A DNA stretch of 64,000 nt from Tenrec ecaudatus. Taxonomy: Eukaryota; Chordata; Mammalia; Afrosoricida; Tenrecidae. This document shows positions 23,912-36,500 of the stretch, one piece after another. The number at the start of each line of letters is the position of its first letter. The stretch's first letter is position 1. Below the pieces are notes generated by a model that saw nothing but the letters and a program-made list of their open reading frames with translations, was not told the DNA's origin and searched no databases. The stretch covers positions 126,529,731-126,593,730 of the forward strand of contig NC_134535.1 in assembly GCF_050624435.1 (NCBI RefSeq), read 5' to 3'. A program made the position numbers and the translations under genes.

Positions 23912-26900
23912 TCAGTTCCAGACCTTGAGGAAGCTATCCCAGGAACCTGTGGCCATAGCCATTCCATCCGCCGTGATCCCCAGGCAGCTGACCCTGTTGT
24001 CATGGCCAGACAGGATGCCTGAAGAAGAGGGGCAGGGTCAGCCTGCCTCCTGGCATGGCTCTGGGCGAGAACACGAGTGCGCACACACGTACGGGCTTCA
24101 GGTCAGTAGGCTAGGCCCTGGACTTGAGGATCCCTCTAAGAAAAGGGACTTCTCTGGAGGTCCAGCTCTCAAGAGTCTGCCATGGAATAGGGCAGGGCTG
24201 ACAGTGGGAAGGCTGGAGGCGCCGGTGTGCAATGAGGAACCAGGGCGGTGTGACTCCCATCTGTGGAGGGGTGTTGGGAAACGGGGAAGGCCCTTCAGTC
24301 CCACCCCTTGTTTGCAGATGAAGAAACTGAGGCCCAGGCACTCGGGAAGTGAGCAGCAGAATCAGGGTTGAGATCCAAACTCTGGGGCCAGTGTTGTCAT
24401 TTGGTCCCGGAGCAGCAGCCACGCTCAGGCTGGGCCCAGTCATGCCCCCAGGTGGGGGTCAGTTCTCTCCCAAGCACCTTAAATTCTCTCCCACACTTCC
24501 ACAAGAACACCCTTGGTCTGGAACCTCAAGAACTCAGACGTGACTGGACAGATGGGCTGACTTCCTTCAGCAGGGGCACTCCTGGCGCCCATGGGGCCCA
24601 AGAGCAACTTTGCTTTGAGGGAAGATGGTCACAGATGGGGAGCCACGGGCGCTGGGTCCTTGGGCTGGGTCTCAGAGCTACCCACTAATTGAGGAACAGC
24701 AGTGAGTGGGTCCCAACACGGGCACTGGTGTGAGAACACAGAAGGGGTGGAAGGAGGTGGGCAGCCTTACCCACACGCTCGCCCTTCATGGAGTCCCAGA
24801 TGTTGCAGTTGAAGTCGTCGTAGCCTGCGAAGAGCAGGCGGCCGCTGAGCGAGAAGGCCACGGAGGTGATGCCACAGATGACGCTCTCGTGGGCGTAGGC
24901 CATCAGCTCCTGGTCGGCCCGCAGGTCAAAGAGGCGGCAGGAGGCGTCGTCCGAGCCCGTGCAGATGGCCTCTCCATTGGGGAAGAACTGATAGTGCAGG
25001 GGCGGGGTCAGGACTCCGGCCTGGGGAAGCCACCACCTGTCCTGTCCTGTCCTGTCTGGGCCCTAGCTCAGACACTGGCTGAGAAGGAGCAAGCCGCCAC
25101 CTGTCCTGTCCTGTCCTGTCGGGGCCCTAGCTCAGACACTGGCTGAGAAGGAGCAAGCCGCCACCTGTCCTGTCCTGTCCTGTCGGGGCCCTAGCTCAGA
25201 CACTGGCTGAGAAGGAGCAAGCGCACCACAAGGCGCCATTTCCACATGGCCAGTGAGTGCAGCCAGCGCTGCTCAAGGTCAGGGAAAGATGCCCGGCCTG
25301 TCTCGTCATGATCAAATGGTTCACTTGGACTGAGAGCAAGCCTACTTAAAATGGCAGGCAGGGGGTTCAGCTCAATGTGGATGCGAGGCAGGAAAACGGG
25401 ATGCATGCTCCTGGAGTGGACCATGCTCAGGGACAAAAAGGCCATGAGGGGCCTGGTTGCAATAAGTGAGATCTGAATATATATTGTAGATGAATTTGAG
25501 TCTAGTGTTATGTCAGTGTTGCTGATTATAAGAGTTATATTGTGAATCCGCATCAATGCAACGGAAGTGAGTTTACTATTTTTTTTTTTATGTAAGCAAA
25601 TAGCCTTTTTCACACCAGCCTGCGTGATCACAAGGTGTCAAAGGGATCAGGTGTCAGGCATCAAAGAACAAAAAGTCATATCATTGTGAATGAGGGGGAG
25701 TGCGGAGTGGAGACCCAAAGCCCTTTTGTAGGCAACTGGACATCCCTTACAGAAGGGTCTCGGGGAGGAGACGAGCCAGTCAGGGTGCAGTACAGCACTG
25801 ATGCAACATAAAATATTCCTCTAGTTCTTTAACGCTTTCTCTCCACCACCACCCCCACTATGATGACCCCAATTCCACCTTACAAATCTGGCTAGACCAG
25901 AACATATACACTGGTGCATATGGGAGCTGGAAACACAGGGAATCCAGGGTGGATGATCCCCTCAGGGCCAGTGGTGTGAGTGGCGATGCTGGGAAGGTAA
26001 AGGGAGGGTGGGTTAGAAAGGGGGAACCAATTACAAGGATCTACATATAACCTCCTACCTGGGGGATGGACAACAGAATAGTGGGTGAAGGGAGATGTCA
26101 GACAGTGCAAGATATGACAAAATAATTTATAAATTATCAAGGGTTCATGAGGGAGGGGAGAAATGAGGTCCTAATGCCAGGGTCTTAAGTGGAGAGAAAA
26201 TGTTTTGAGAATGATGATGGCAACAAATGTGCTTGACACAATGTATGTGTGTATGGATTGTGATAAGAGTTGTAAGAGCCTCCAATAAAAGGATTAAATA
26301 AAAGTCTAAAAAATAGCCTTTTTTTTAAAGTAATACACACTAAAGTTTTTAAGGGGCACAGAGGCATGGTGTCTGCGCATTGTTCACAAAAGCCATGCCC
26401 TCAAATCTAACCGGACCAGCATCTTCAGAGAGAGACCAGGCTGATGGACAGCCTCCGCCTGCAGGGCGATCGATCCTCTGCCCTGCAGGGTCTCCAGCGG
26501 GTGGCTGGACGCTGGCTCTGCCTACATGTCTGCATACGTGTCCGCTTCTCTTCAGAGAGCGAGTGAGAGCCCCACACGTGCCAACGGTGACATTGGTCTC
26601 GCAGCCTGACAGCAACATGAAGAGCCAGGGGGCTGGGCACTGGCGGGGCTTTGGGGCCGGGAAGGGGCTCACACAGATGGCGTTGATGTCCGACTCGTGG
26701 CCTGTGAAGGTCTGACGACAGGTCCCCTCTCGCACATCCCAGAGCTTGGCGCTGGCATCACAAGCCCCCGAGATGAAGAGTTTGAAGTCGGGAGAAACGG
26801 CCAGGCTCATGCAGTCGCCCGTGTGGCCCACAAACACCGTCTTCTGCTGCCCCGTCTCTATATCCCACAGTGCACTGCGGGAGGGACAAAAGGCACTGTC

Positions 26901-28969
26901 CCTGAGGAAGGCCACCTCGCACGGCACCAGGGCTGGCCCCCACGCCCCAGAGCATGGGTCCTCACCACGTGGTGTCCCCCGAGCTGGTCACGATGTTGTT
27001 GTCATCCAGGAAGCGGCAGCAGGAGAGGTAACCTGGTGGCAGTGTTTACAAGGACAGGCCCCGGGCTGCAGAGAGTCACCATCTTCCAGGAGCCTGGGGG
27101 CCCTTTCGGATGGAGAGGGTCCGCTCACCTGTGTGCGCGGAGAGCTCCCGGCTGACCTTGACGCTGCCCTCCCTGGATTTGAGGCTGTAGATGGAGCACA
27201 TGTTGTCCAGGCCCCCACACGCCACAAAGTTCCCCGAGGGGGCGTAGGCACAGGTCATGACCCAGGAGGAACGCAGCGGGATGGCGTGCACCTGCGGCAG
27301 GGTGGGTTTGGGCAGAGGAGTCCCTGGCTGAGCTGGCAGCCGGCACCCCAGCAAGGTGGTCAGGGAGCCAGGCTGGTACCTTATTGGTGGTGTAGGTGTC
27401 CCACACGATCAGCTTCCCGTCCTGCGAGGCACTTACCAGCAGCCTGGAAGAGGGAGAGCCATGTCGCCCAGCGGCTCCTGCCTGCCTCCCCCCACCCCAC
27501 CCCTGACCTTCTCAAGCCTCACTTGGAGTCAGTGGCCCAATGCATGGCATAGATCTTGGCCAGGTGCCCCCTTAGTGTCCTCCTCGTCCGCATCTGGACT
27601 CGCCCCACGACCTCCAGGCCAGACACCAACTGTGGAGAAGGGCATTTGAAGTCAGTGGGCAGGGAACATGTGCAGACCTGCGTCACAGTCATAGACTGGT
27701 ATACATTGTTCCTGCTCCTCACCCCCCAGCCGTAGAGAAATGAGCCTTCTTGGCCCCTCTGGGGGAGAGAGGCCGCAGCACCGGTGGTGGGCAGGTAAGG
27801 GCTGAAGAATGGCCCTCTCTCAAGCAGGGGCTGGGGAAGAGCGAGGGGTGTTGGGTAGGTGGTCTTCCTGATGAAAGACTCCCAGCTTGGCCAACCTCAC
27901 TAAACACAGACTCGGGCTCCCCACTGCAGTGTGGCCAGCTCTGTAACGGGGCACCCACGGGGCACCCGGACCCTAGAAGGCACCTCTTGGTACCTGATCT
28001 GCCCTGAAAACTAAGCAGCTTTTACACCTAGATGAAGGTTTCAGGATCCGCATTTGACTTGCCACTGACTTGCTTTGTGATCTTGGGCAAGTTCCTTGCC
28101 TTCCCCCCAGTGCAAATACAGCCTTATCCCAGGTTGACATAAAAAAGGAAAAGGGATTTAGCCCAGCGCCTGGCTCAAGGGGCGTGGTCAATGTCTGCTC
28201 CCCTTATTACTGGGCTACCACTAACACTGAGACACCCATTATTTTACAGGAGGGGGTGCTCTCAACTCCACCCCAAGGCATCATCCTTGGTTGGGAGCCT
28301 CCCAGATGTCAGAATGTGAAGAAACCGGGCAGGTCTGAATTGATGAACTAGCACATTGAGCAACTGTTAGCGTTGTTGTCTCCGGGACTTTTCAATTTAC
28401 AAAGTACCTTCATCCTCACGACCCTGCCTGGGAGGTGGAGGACCAGCAGAGCCCAAACAGCATCCTGGTATCACAGTGCCCGACTCAGTTAACCAGATGT
28501 TGCTGAATGAATTCACCAGTCGCCCTGGCTCAGCCTGAGGACATGCTGTCCCTCATGTTCAGAACCTGCTTGGGGCTGGTCTGGGCATCCCCAGCCTCAC
28601 CCCTCATGCCCTGCCCTCCGGGGGACGGGAGGTCTCACCTCTGCCAGCGTGCTATCGGCACAGGCTTTCCTGGCATCCTAGGAGGAAGCAGACATCGGAC
28701 AAGGGCACGGGCAGGGGAGGGGTGGGCCTCTGAGGGGTGAGGGTTTGGGGTTCTGGGGTCAACAGTGTGCAACCCAAGATCAGGAGGCTGGTTATTTCCA
28801 GGTCAGTGGTCCCCAAGGTGTCATTCAAGAGAAAACCCAGCCCCCACCCCTAGGCCACACTCCCTCCTGATTCTGTTTCAGTATTTCCCGAGTGGGAGGG
28901 CTCTGGGGTTACTGCAATCTGCTTCTTGAGCTGCTCCGCCTCCTGCCTCAGTTGCTCCATCTCCCCCAT
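23912..28969 (-). CDS. GNB3: GNB3, G protein subunit beta 3 (9 coding exons, complete)
   Basis: Beta subunit of heterotrimeric G proteins, with a known role in cone phototransduction and ON-bipolar cells as well as wide low expression. It acts at the inner face of the plasma membrane with a gamma subunit. Coding exons in transcript order: 28969-28913, 28677-28639, 27629-27523, 27443-27380, 27291-27129, 27032-26966, 26874-26673, 24987-24771, 24018-23912. The sum is 1023 bases, 340 residues, equal to human. Seen: N-terminal helix [20 protein letters not shown], then seven WD repeats with GH...WD signatures ([40 protein letters not shown]), C-terminus SFLKVWN. Position 24862 corresponds to human c.825 (Ser275) and reads C on the coding strand. 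A 5' non-coding part of the ATG exon probably reaches 28993. Confidence 0.97.
25028..25222. repeat. Minisatellite, 64-base unit, three copies
   Basis: Three tandem copies with a 64-base period, each holding a (CCTGT)n-like run followed by CCCTAGCTCAGACACTGGC. Copies two and three look identical, so the expansion is recent. It begins about 40 bases from the acceptor of GNB3 exon 24987-24771. Confidence 0.9.
25611..26310 (+). mobile_element. 5'-truncated LINE-1-like 3' tail with target-site duplication
   Basis: A 700-base copy of the window's commonest LINE tail. It starts at CACACCAGCCTGCGTGATCA and ends GAGCCTCCAATAAAAGGATT plus an A-rich tail. It is flanked by a 13-base duplication AAATAGCCTTTTT at 25598-25610 and 26311-26323. 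It lies in a GNB3 intron, antisense to the gene. The LINE-1 assignment rests on structure (5' truncation, poly-A tail, duplication) and on recall of the family. Confidence 0.8.
28050..28145 (+). repeat. MIR SINE fragment
   Basis: GACTTGCTTTGTGATCTTGG followed by GCAAGTTCCTTGCC is the conserved MIR core. It lies in a GNB3 intron. Confidence 0.6.
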
Positions 28970-28993
28970 GGCTGCCGGGTCAAGGGGCTGCGC

Positions 28994-30246
28994 CTGCCGG
29001 CAGAACGCGGAACATGGGCTGGGCATTGGGGAACTTCCAAACACCCTGCCCCGGGCTCCTCAGAAGAGCTGAAGCCCATGCCAAGAATGGGGAAATAAAT
29101 GGGGTACCCCTCTCCCCTCCCTGGGTCCTCCATATTTGGAGTCCTGTGCATTCACCCCCACCCCCCAGCGCCTACCAGCCCCCTCTTACTTGGGCTCTGG
29201 CTGGATCTCTCCCGGGTTGCCCGCTCCAGTTCCCAGGCACCTCCTCACTCCCCTAGCTTCAGTGCCAGCGCTCACCTGGCCCACTGCTGCCAGACAGGTG
29301 GCCTGGCCTGGCCCAGACTGGGAGACTGGGACGGCCAGGGGGAGCTGGGGGTGGGGATGGGCGGTGACTTCAGGCAAATGGAATCATCAGCTGCAGGGGA
29401 GGGGGAAAGGCCACTCCAGAGGCCTGGGTTGGGGGAGGAATGGGGGGAGAGGGGTGAGGGGTGGGAGCTTGGCTCTGGACAGGGGAGTGGCCCTCTGGAC
29501 AGACCGCACCCACCGCCAGAGAGGGAAGCTGGAAGGGTGCTCTCCTGGTCTGTCTCTGAGGCTCAGAAAAGAGCAGCAGGCCAGTGGGATTAGAATAAAG
29601 CTGTAAGGATTAGGTGTTGGGGTTTGGAAGGGGTGCGTGGCAGCAGCAGCAGCCAGGGCTCCAGCACCCCCAGACCTGGCCCCCACCTGAGAGGATGATG
29701 TGTAGAAGGTGCCCCAAAGGTGGCCCTCAGCTGCGGGGGGAGGAGAGCACCGGGGAGGGTGCAGGCAGGAGCTGAGATTAGTGGGGGGCTGATCTGGATA
29801 ATCCTACTTCTGGACAAACCCCAACCAGCTGCCCTCAGGTCTGAGCGGGGTGAGGAGAGGTAGAGGGGATCTGGAGATGATGGTTGGGCTGGCCCCTACC
29901 TTGGGGGGTGGGGGATTAGAATTAAGGGCAACCCCATCCTCTGTGGCCCAGACTCACTAGGTCCTGCTGGGCTGTGAAGTCAGGAGTCAGAGGGGCCTGG
30001 TTGCCCCAGCCCGAGGGGGAGGACAGGGAGCAGCTGCCAGGCTGAGGTGCATTTGCATGAGGGGAGCAGGTGTCCAGATTTCCCTGACAAATCTCAGCTT
30101 GAGCACCACGCCTCCCTGAGGGAGGGAGGCCCAGAGACACCTGCCTCCTTCCAGGCCAGCCCCAGCCACCTGACCACACCGCACGCACGCACGCCGATGG
30201 AGCCTGAAGACACCCGACTGAGCCCCACTGAGGGGTCCGAATGTTC
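28994..30246. other. GNB3 upstream region / P3H3 3' side
   Basis: About 1.25 kb with no coding exon. It must contain the GNB3 promoter and any 5' non-coding exon, whose limits I could not fix. Four CRX-type motifs lie in the middle and are listed separately. Confidence 0.5.
29587..29919 (-). promoter_or_regulatory. GNB3: Cluster of CRX/OTX-type sites upstream of GNB3
   Basis: Four TAATCC cores: CTAATCCC (minus, at 29587-29593), CTAATCCT (minus, 29607-29613), TAATCC (plus, 29799-29804), CTAATCCC (minus, 29913-29919). They lie 620-950 bases upstream of the GNB3 ATG. CTAATCC is the CRX/OTX2 consensus of photoreceptor genes. Confidence 0.5.
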
Positions 30247-30252
30247 TTTATT
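30247..30252 (-). promoter_or_regulatory. P3H3: P3H3 polyadenylation signal AATAAA
   Basis: TTTATT on the plus strand, about 290 bases past the P3H3 stop codon. Confidence 0.75.
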
Positions 30253-30542
30253 GCGCAGGCTGGGATGGGGGGACCAGGCCGACCCGGGCCCTCCTTGTGG
30301 AAAGCAGGCAGTCTGTGTCCTCTGGCATTTCAGCTCAGGGAGCCATGATGTCCCCAGTCAGCGGGGCCAGGCCTGGGAGCTCAGGGCTAGTCAGTGCAGT
30401 GTCCTGGGAAGCCTGGCCCGGGCTGGACCTAGGGCCCCCAAGTGGTGGGAATACAGGGACAGCAGTCGCTGTAGGGCTCGGAACCATCCCTGGAACCCTC
30501 CACATGTCCGGCAGCCACGTCCTCGGGGGCTGGTACAGCCCC

Positions 30543-33500
30543 TCACAGCTCCTCCCGGACCCGAGGGGGCTTCCCCGCCTTGTCTTGGACCCGCTGCAGC
30601 CTGGGGCTGGGGGGCTCTGGGGCAGGGTCTCTGCTGGGCATTTTATCCTCCTCTTCCCCTGTCTTCACTGGTTCCTGCAGCAGCGCCTTGGCCTCTGACC
30701 ACTCCTAAGGGCGGTGGGAGAGACTGGCCCAGTGAGGTGCAGCCCACCCCGCCCCAAAGACCCCTGCTGGGGGCCAGTCAGTCCATGCCCCCGGCCCACG
30801 GGCCTTCTCAGTAGTTACCTGAACCCTCCCACCCACAAGAATCCCACCCCTCCCTCTGCAACCCCTCACCTGTTCCCTGTGCTCGGGCGCCCACGTGTGC
30901 CACAGTGCCAGAGCACAGCGCCGTCCGCGGGTCACAGCCCACACTCCATGGGGGTTCTCCCCACCAGAGCTGAAGGCCACCAGGCGTCCGCAGTGAGGGC
31001 GAACCTGAGCCTGGAGGGGAAGCGGGGTTCAGCCCCGGCAGTGCCCCCTCAGAGAGCTCGGCCTTTGCTCTTAAGGGCAGGGGGACCAGTGGGCAGAGGC
31101 AGCACTGAGTGGGTCCACTCTCCCGCCCATCACTCAGCACTTAGACTTCTCATCCCCTGCCCTGGGCGCCCTGGATTTTCAACCCTTTGGGCCAGTGTGT
31201 GGAGCAACCCGAGGCTGTGGGTGGCAGGCCAGAACCTCGGAGAGGTGTTATGCACCCCAAGGAGGATGGGCACTACCGGCAGCTGGGTTCTCGGGGGGGG
31301 TCTCAAGGACTCAGAACTGACTTGCTGGCTGGCGTTTGAAAAGTTATTTGAGCTGTGGACTGCAAACCCTCGGTCGGCTATGGAAGGCCGCGCTGCGAGT
31401 TCACAAAGAACTGGGGTTAAAAAAAAAAAGAATTGACAGCAATGGGTTTGGTTTTGGGTCTGGGGGGTGAGGAGTGAAGGGGGAGGGGAGGAAGGATGGA
31501 GGGAAGGTCATCGGGTAAGACAGAGCATCTCTAAAAACTCACTGCCAGAGCCGGTTCTAACCCATAGTGACTTCACAGGACAGAGCAGGACGGGCCCTGT
31601 GGGGTTTGAGCCTGACTCTTTATGAAAGTAGAAAGCCTCCTCTTTCTCTTGCAGAGTGGCTGGTGGTTTCGAACTGCGGACCATGCGGTTAGCAGCCCAA
31701 CGTGTAACCCACTCTGCCACCAGGGCTCCCCAAGACACAACATTAGGCAAATGGGAACGGCTGTCCCTCTCCACCTCCCAATTCTAGCCCCTGGTTTCCA
31801 CCCGGAACGTGCCGCGATCCAGGAACGGGGAGAAAGCAGTCCTACCAGCCACCATTTAGGAGCCACCATTTTTTCCAGCCACGACTCTCTTCTGGGTGTA
31901 TGGTCTAATCTCCTCTAGACAGTAACCCTTTAAAATCGACACTAGTGCTACACACGCACACGGACACGGAACCTCAGGCAGGTGAGCAATTAGAACTGCG
32001 CTCAGGCCCAGCAGACCCAGCATGGCTCCCACGCCACGTCCATCTGACTGTGGGGAAAGGGCATTTCCAAGTTCCCTACATCCTCGGAATAGGGACCTGG
32101 CAGTCCTGCAGGGGCCCGGCCAACTGTGCTTCAGCCCCATCTCCTTCGGGGTGCAGGCCAACACCACCCCGAGGACTGAGGGGCCAGGAAAGCCCATCAG
32201 TGGCCCCTGTGCTCCGAGGTTGGCAAGGAGGGCTAGAGGCCCAGAGGGGAGAGGGTTCAGGTGGCCCCGGCCATTTCCCTGCATTTGCCTCTGGGAATCT
32301 TCTGTTTTGAATCTTGACCCCACAGCTGGCTCCCTGTTACCTGCCCCCCGTCCCTGCCACGCCCCCCCTCCACATACCGTGACCGTCAGTGCATTGGGCT
32401 CCGTGAAGAACAAGTCCCCACCCTGGAAGTCATCGTTGAGGTAGAGGATTCCACTGGGTGGGGGGAGTAAGACAGGAGGTGGTGAGCCCCCCAGCTCGGG
32501 CCTGCTGTGGCGGGGGGTGGCCCTCTCTCTGCCCGCGTGCCTGGTGCCTAGGGGGCAGCTGCCCACCTGTAGTCACGGTAGGTGTAGGCTGGGGGCTCTC
32601 GCCAGCACTCTCCAGTATCGGGGTCCAGGACGCAGTTGTCCGCATGCACGGGCTGGCTCAGGTCCATTCGCTGCTCTTGCTCTCCTGGCAGGCACAGGGG
32701 CTTTGCCCAGGGCCTCTGTGCCCACCCACCGCCCCCAGGAGGACTCCCACCGCCCGCCGCTCCCAGGCCTGGCAGAGCAGAGCAGTAAGGAAGGGGCTCC
32801 CTGGGAAAGGACCGAGGGTGGCCTGCCGTAGTTACCGTCTATGGCCCTCCGGCACACCAGGTGCGTGAAGGACAGGTGCAAAGGCCGCCCCGGTGAGAAG
32901 TAGGCCTCCGTCACTGCCCTCGAGCGTTCACTCGCTTCCAGAAGCAGCTTAGCGCCCTGCATGCTCACGGCCCCAGCCCGGGCCAGCTGCAGGGGCGAGA
33001 GGAAGAGCAGGCCATGGAGCGGTGACCCCCACATGGGATGCAGCCCCCTCCCTCAACCCAAACTGATCCTTCAACAGGGCAGACCCCGGGTCCAGTCCTG
33101 GAAGTGGCTCTCAGGCCCTGGTGCCCGGCCTCCTGCTCGCCCCTGCACACCCAGTCCTGGGGCCTCCTCTCACCTGCGCAGCCTTCAGCACCGTGAGCCC
33201 CTCGAAGTGCTCGTGGCGGGTGTGAGGGGAGCGGCGGCCTTGATAGCCCGACCTGGCCCCGGCCCCAGCTGCATCCTACATGGGAAGGAGTTATCTCAGA
33301 GGCGCTGGCCCCAGGTGGCTCTGCCATCTTCCCTTGGCCGCCCACTCGGGAGGGGGCCAGAAGCGCTCAGAGGCCTCTGTGGCTCCCGCCTGAACTGTTA
33401 TTCCAGTCTATTCGCTCAGGACAGGGTGGGGCAGGGAGACCTTGACCTTCCATCCCGGATTCACACAGGAGCTCAGAACAGAGGAAGTCTAGAAACCAAC

Positions 33501-36500
33501 TCCTAACAGGGAGCTTGACTGTCAGGGCAGGTCCTGGCAGGAAGGTGGGGAACCAGCACCTGCCGGAGCATCCCTCTCTGGTCTCTTGCACGTGGTATCC
33601 TCTTGGTGGCCCACAACCCTGTGGCTTCAACTGCCTCTTGACGCTGAGTCCCAACGCGGGACTAGTATCTCCTGAGTGACTCCGTATTTGGACATCTAGA
33701 GCCAGGAGCACTGCCTCCCCGACTTCCCTCTACCTATTTGAACCTCAGTAACGGTACCTCGGCCTGAGCGATCCTGCTTTCCCTGCACCCAAACCCATCT
33801 GTGAGAGACGAGTCTGTTGCCTACATCACCCAACCTATTTTCAGTCAATCCTTAAACACGTGTGTACAGACCCAGGTTCTGTTCTAGGCCCTGAAGATAG
33901 AACTACAAACAATAAAGGTCCCTGCTCCTTTGGACCTTGTTTTTTTTTTCTGACCTTGTATTTTTGAGATAAAAGTTGAAAAGAGTAAATAAGTAATGAA
34001 TATGGTGATAAAATACTACAAAGAATATTCTAACGGAGGAAGGGGGAGTGGGGAGGGAGGGGAAAAAAGAGGACCTGATGCAAAGGGCTTAATTGGAGAG
34101 CAAATGCTTTGAGAATGATTGGGGCAGGGAATGTACAGATGTGCTTTATACAATTGATGTATGTATATGTATGGACTGTGATAAGAGTTGTACGAGCCCC
34201 TAATAAAAAAAAAGAATATTCTAACGGGGCTATACGCTCGTGAGGCCTCAACTCAAACAGGGTCAGGGGCAGATCATCGGAGAGGTGACATCTAAAGGGC
34301 ACTGAAGGATGCTCAGGAGGCACGTGAGATGTGCAGAGGAGACGGCCTTTGCAAAGGGCCTGGGTCAGCATGAACTGAGTACGCTGTTGTCGGGTGCTCC
34401 CTGCGTACAACACAGACCATGGTCGGATGGGCTCAAGTTCAGTATCGTCCAGTCCAATACTTGGGAGTTATCCTGGACTCCTCACCATCGTCCACAACAC
34501 TTAATCTTTACATTTGATCGCTCTTTGATGTCTGCCCGCTTCTCTCCATCCTGTTAAAATGACGGCCTGACAGAAGGTAGTGGTACTGAGTCAGGCCTTA
34601 CTCCAAGTCTCTGCCACGTCTGTCGGATCTCTCCCAGGGCATTCTGCACACTGCCACGAGAGGGCTCCACCGAATCAGGGAGCCCCAAGTCCTTCCCACA
34701 GCAGACCGCCTGCCACACCTCTGCTAGAGAGGCTCAAAGCAGAAACTCACCGCCACCGGGTCAGTTCCCACTCATGACCCGAAAGGCCCCGGGAAAACTG
34801 CCCCGCGAGCTTCCCAGGCTGTCGAGAGTAGAAAGCCTTGTCTTTCTCCCGCAGAGCAGTTGGTGGTTTTGAACTGCTGGCCTCGGGGTGACCGCCAAGC
34901 GGCGGCTGGGTGGGTGAGGGGTTTGGGTGGCCTGCCTTCAGGTGGAGGAGCCTGGTGGTGAAGTGGGTTCAGCATGTGCTCAGCGAAGGGGTGCAGGCTG
35001 AATTGTCAATGCTGTCAGGTGCCGTCGAGCCGGCCCACGGCAGCCTTGTGCACAGCAGAATGAAACCCTGCCTGGTCCTGCACCGTCCTCACCTCACGGA
35101 AGACGTGGGCTTCCTAACAGTGAGGGCAGCCCGGTGCGTGTGGCTCATTCGATCCGCGCTGAGGGCGTCTGGGTGGCTCTCAGCTAGCCAAGGGACCCTT
35201 CCCCAAAAAAGCACCTATTGGGGAGGGGGCCTTCATGTTGTTTGTTTCGTGGCTCCTATCACTTTCTTGCCAAATTCCTTTGTAAATAAAATCCGCTAGC
35301 TGCCAGCTACATTCAGAGAAGGAACTTATCCACACCTGAGGGACAGCAGCAAGGACAGTTCCCAGGGAGGGAGTCGGGGCAGGACCAAACAGAGAGAGGC
35401 CACAGGCCAAGAGCCCCGAGGCCCGTCCCTGCGGCCAGCCCTGCCCCCAGGCAGCCTGCTTCACTCACCGAGGCCAGCTGCAGCAGCAGTCCACACTCGG
35501 CAGGCGTGAGCAGCCCGTCCAGCACGGCTCGCTCAGAGCCGTTCAGCTGGCCTGCATCCTGGGTCAGGCTCACTCCCTCTAGGAGCAGGGCATCTGCAAA
35601 GAAGGGCAGGCTGAAGGCAGTTGGCATCCTGAGGGCAGGCCCAGCTGGACCTGGTAGCCCCCAGGCCGTCCAGTTCCTGCTTCCCACCCTCCCAGAAACT
35701 TACCCTTCCAATGGGTCAAGGGCCTTGGCTGCGGAGGCTCGCGGTCCCAAGGCCTCTTCTCCTGATCCTCTCTCAGGAGCAAGAGACACGCTCAGTGGAT
35801 GCCCAGGGCAGGATAAACCCATCCTCCCCAGAAGCAGCTCCCCTGAGCCCCCTCCCCCCACGCCCCCCTCCACCGCAGAGCATCTCCTACCTGAGCTTTT
35901 CTCTAAGTGCCTCGGGGACAGCAGCGGCCGGTGTCCAGGGATCCTGGGAGACGGGCGGAAAGTTCCCATCGCCTGCCATGCCCAGCCCTGGGGGCTCCCT
36001 GATGTGAGCCTCTGATTAAATCGCATAAAGGTTCCCCTCTACCCGAAGGGGAAGCCCTGGACTATCAGGAACTGGGGCTTTGGTCAAACTCTAATAACAA
36101 TCATTAATGCTAAAAACCACCACAGTAAGACAAACATAAAAACAAACAAAACAAAACACACCTTACAAAAGGGCTTACTATCTGTCAGACGCTAGTCTAA
36201 GAGCGTGGATTCCTGGTAGTGTAGGTGGTACTTGCTGGGCCGCTAATCGCAAGTCAGCAGTTCACACCCACGAGCTGCTCCTCCAGAGAACTGCTGAGGC
36301 TGTCTGCTAAGCCTCAGAAACCCAGCGGGGCAGTTCTGCGCTGCCCTACAGGGTCACTAAGAGTTGGTTGACTCAATGGCGGTGGGTATGGTGGGTTCCT
36401 GTCAGCGCGCATACCCAGCATGAATGTGGAATGGATCATGTAATGGCCACAAGAGTCGTGAACTAGAGAATATCAGTGTGCCCACTTTGAAGTCGAGGCC

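Noticed and set aside
25028-25222. CRISPR-like regular repeats
   Set aside because: The 64-base units are contiguous with no unique spacers. This is a minisatellite in a mammalian intron.
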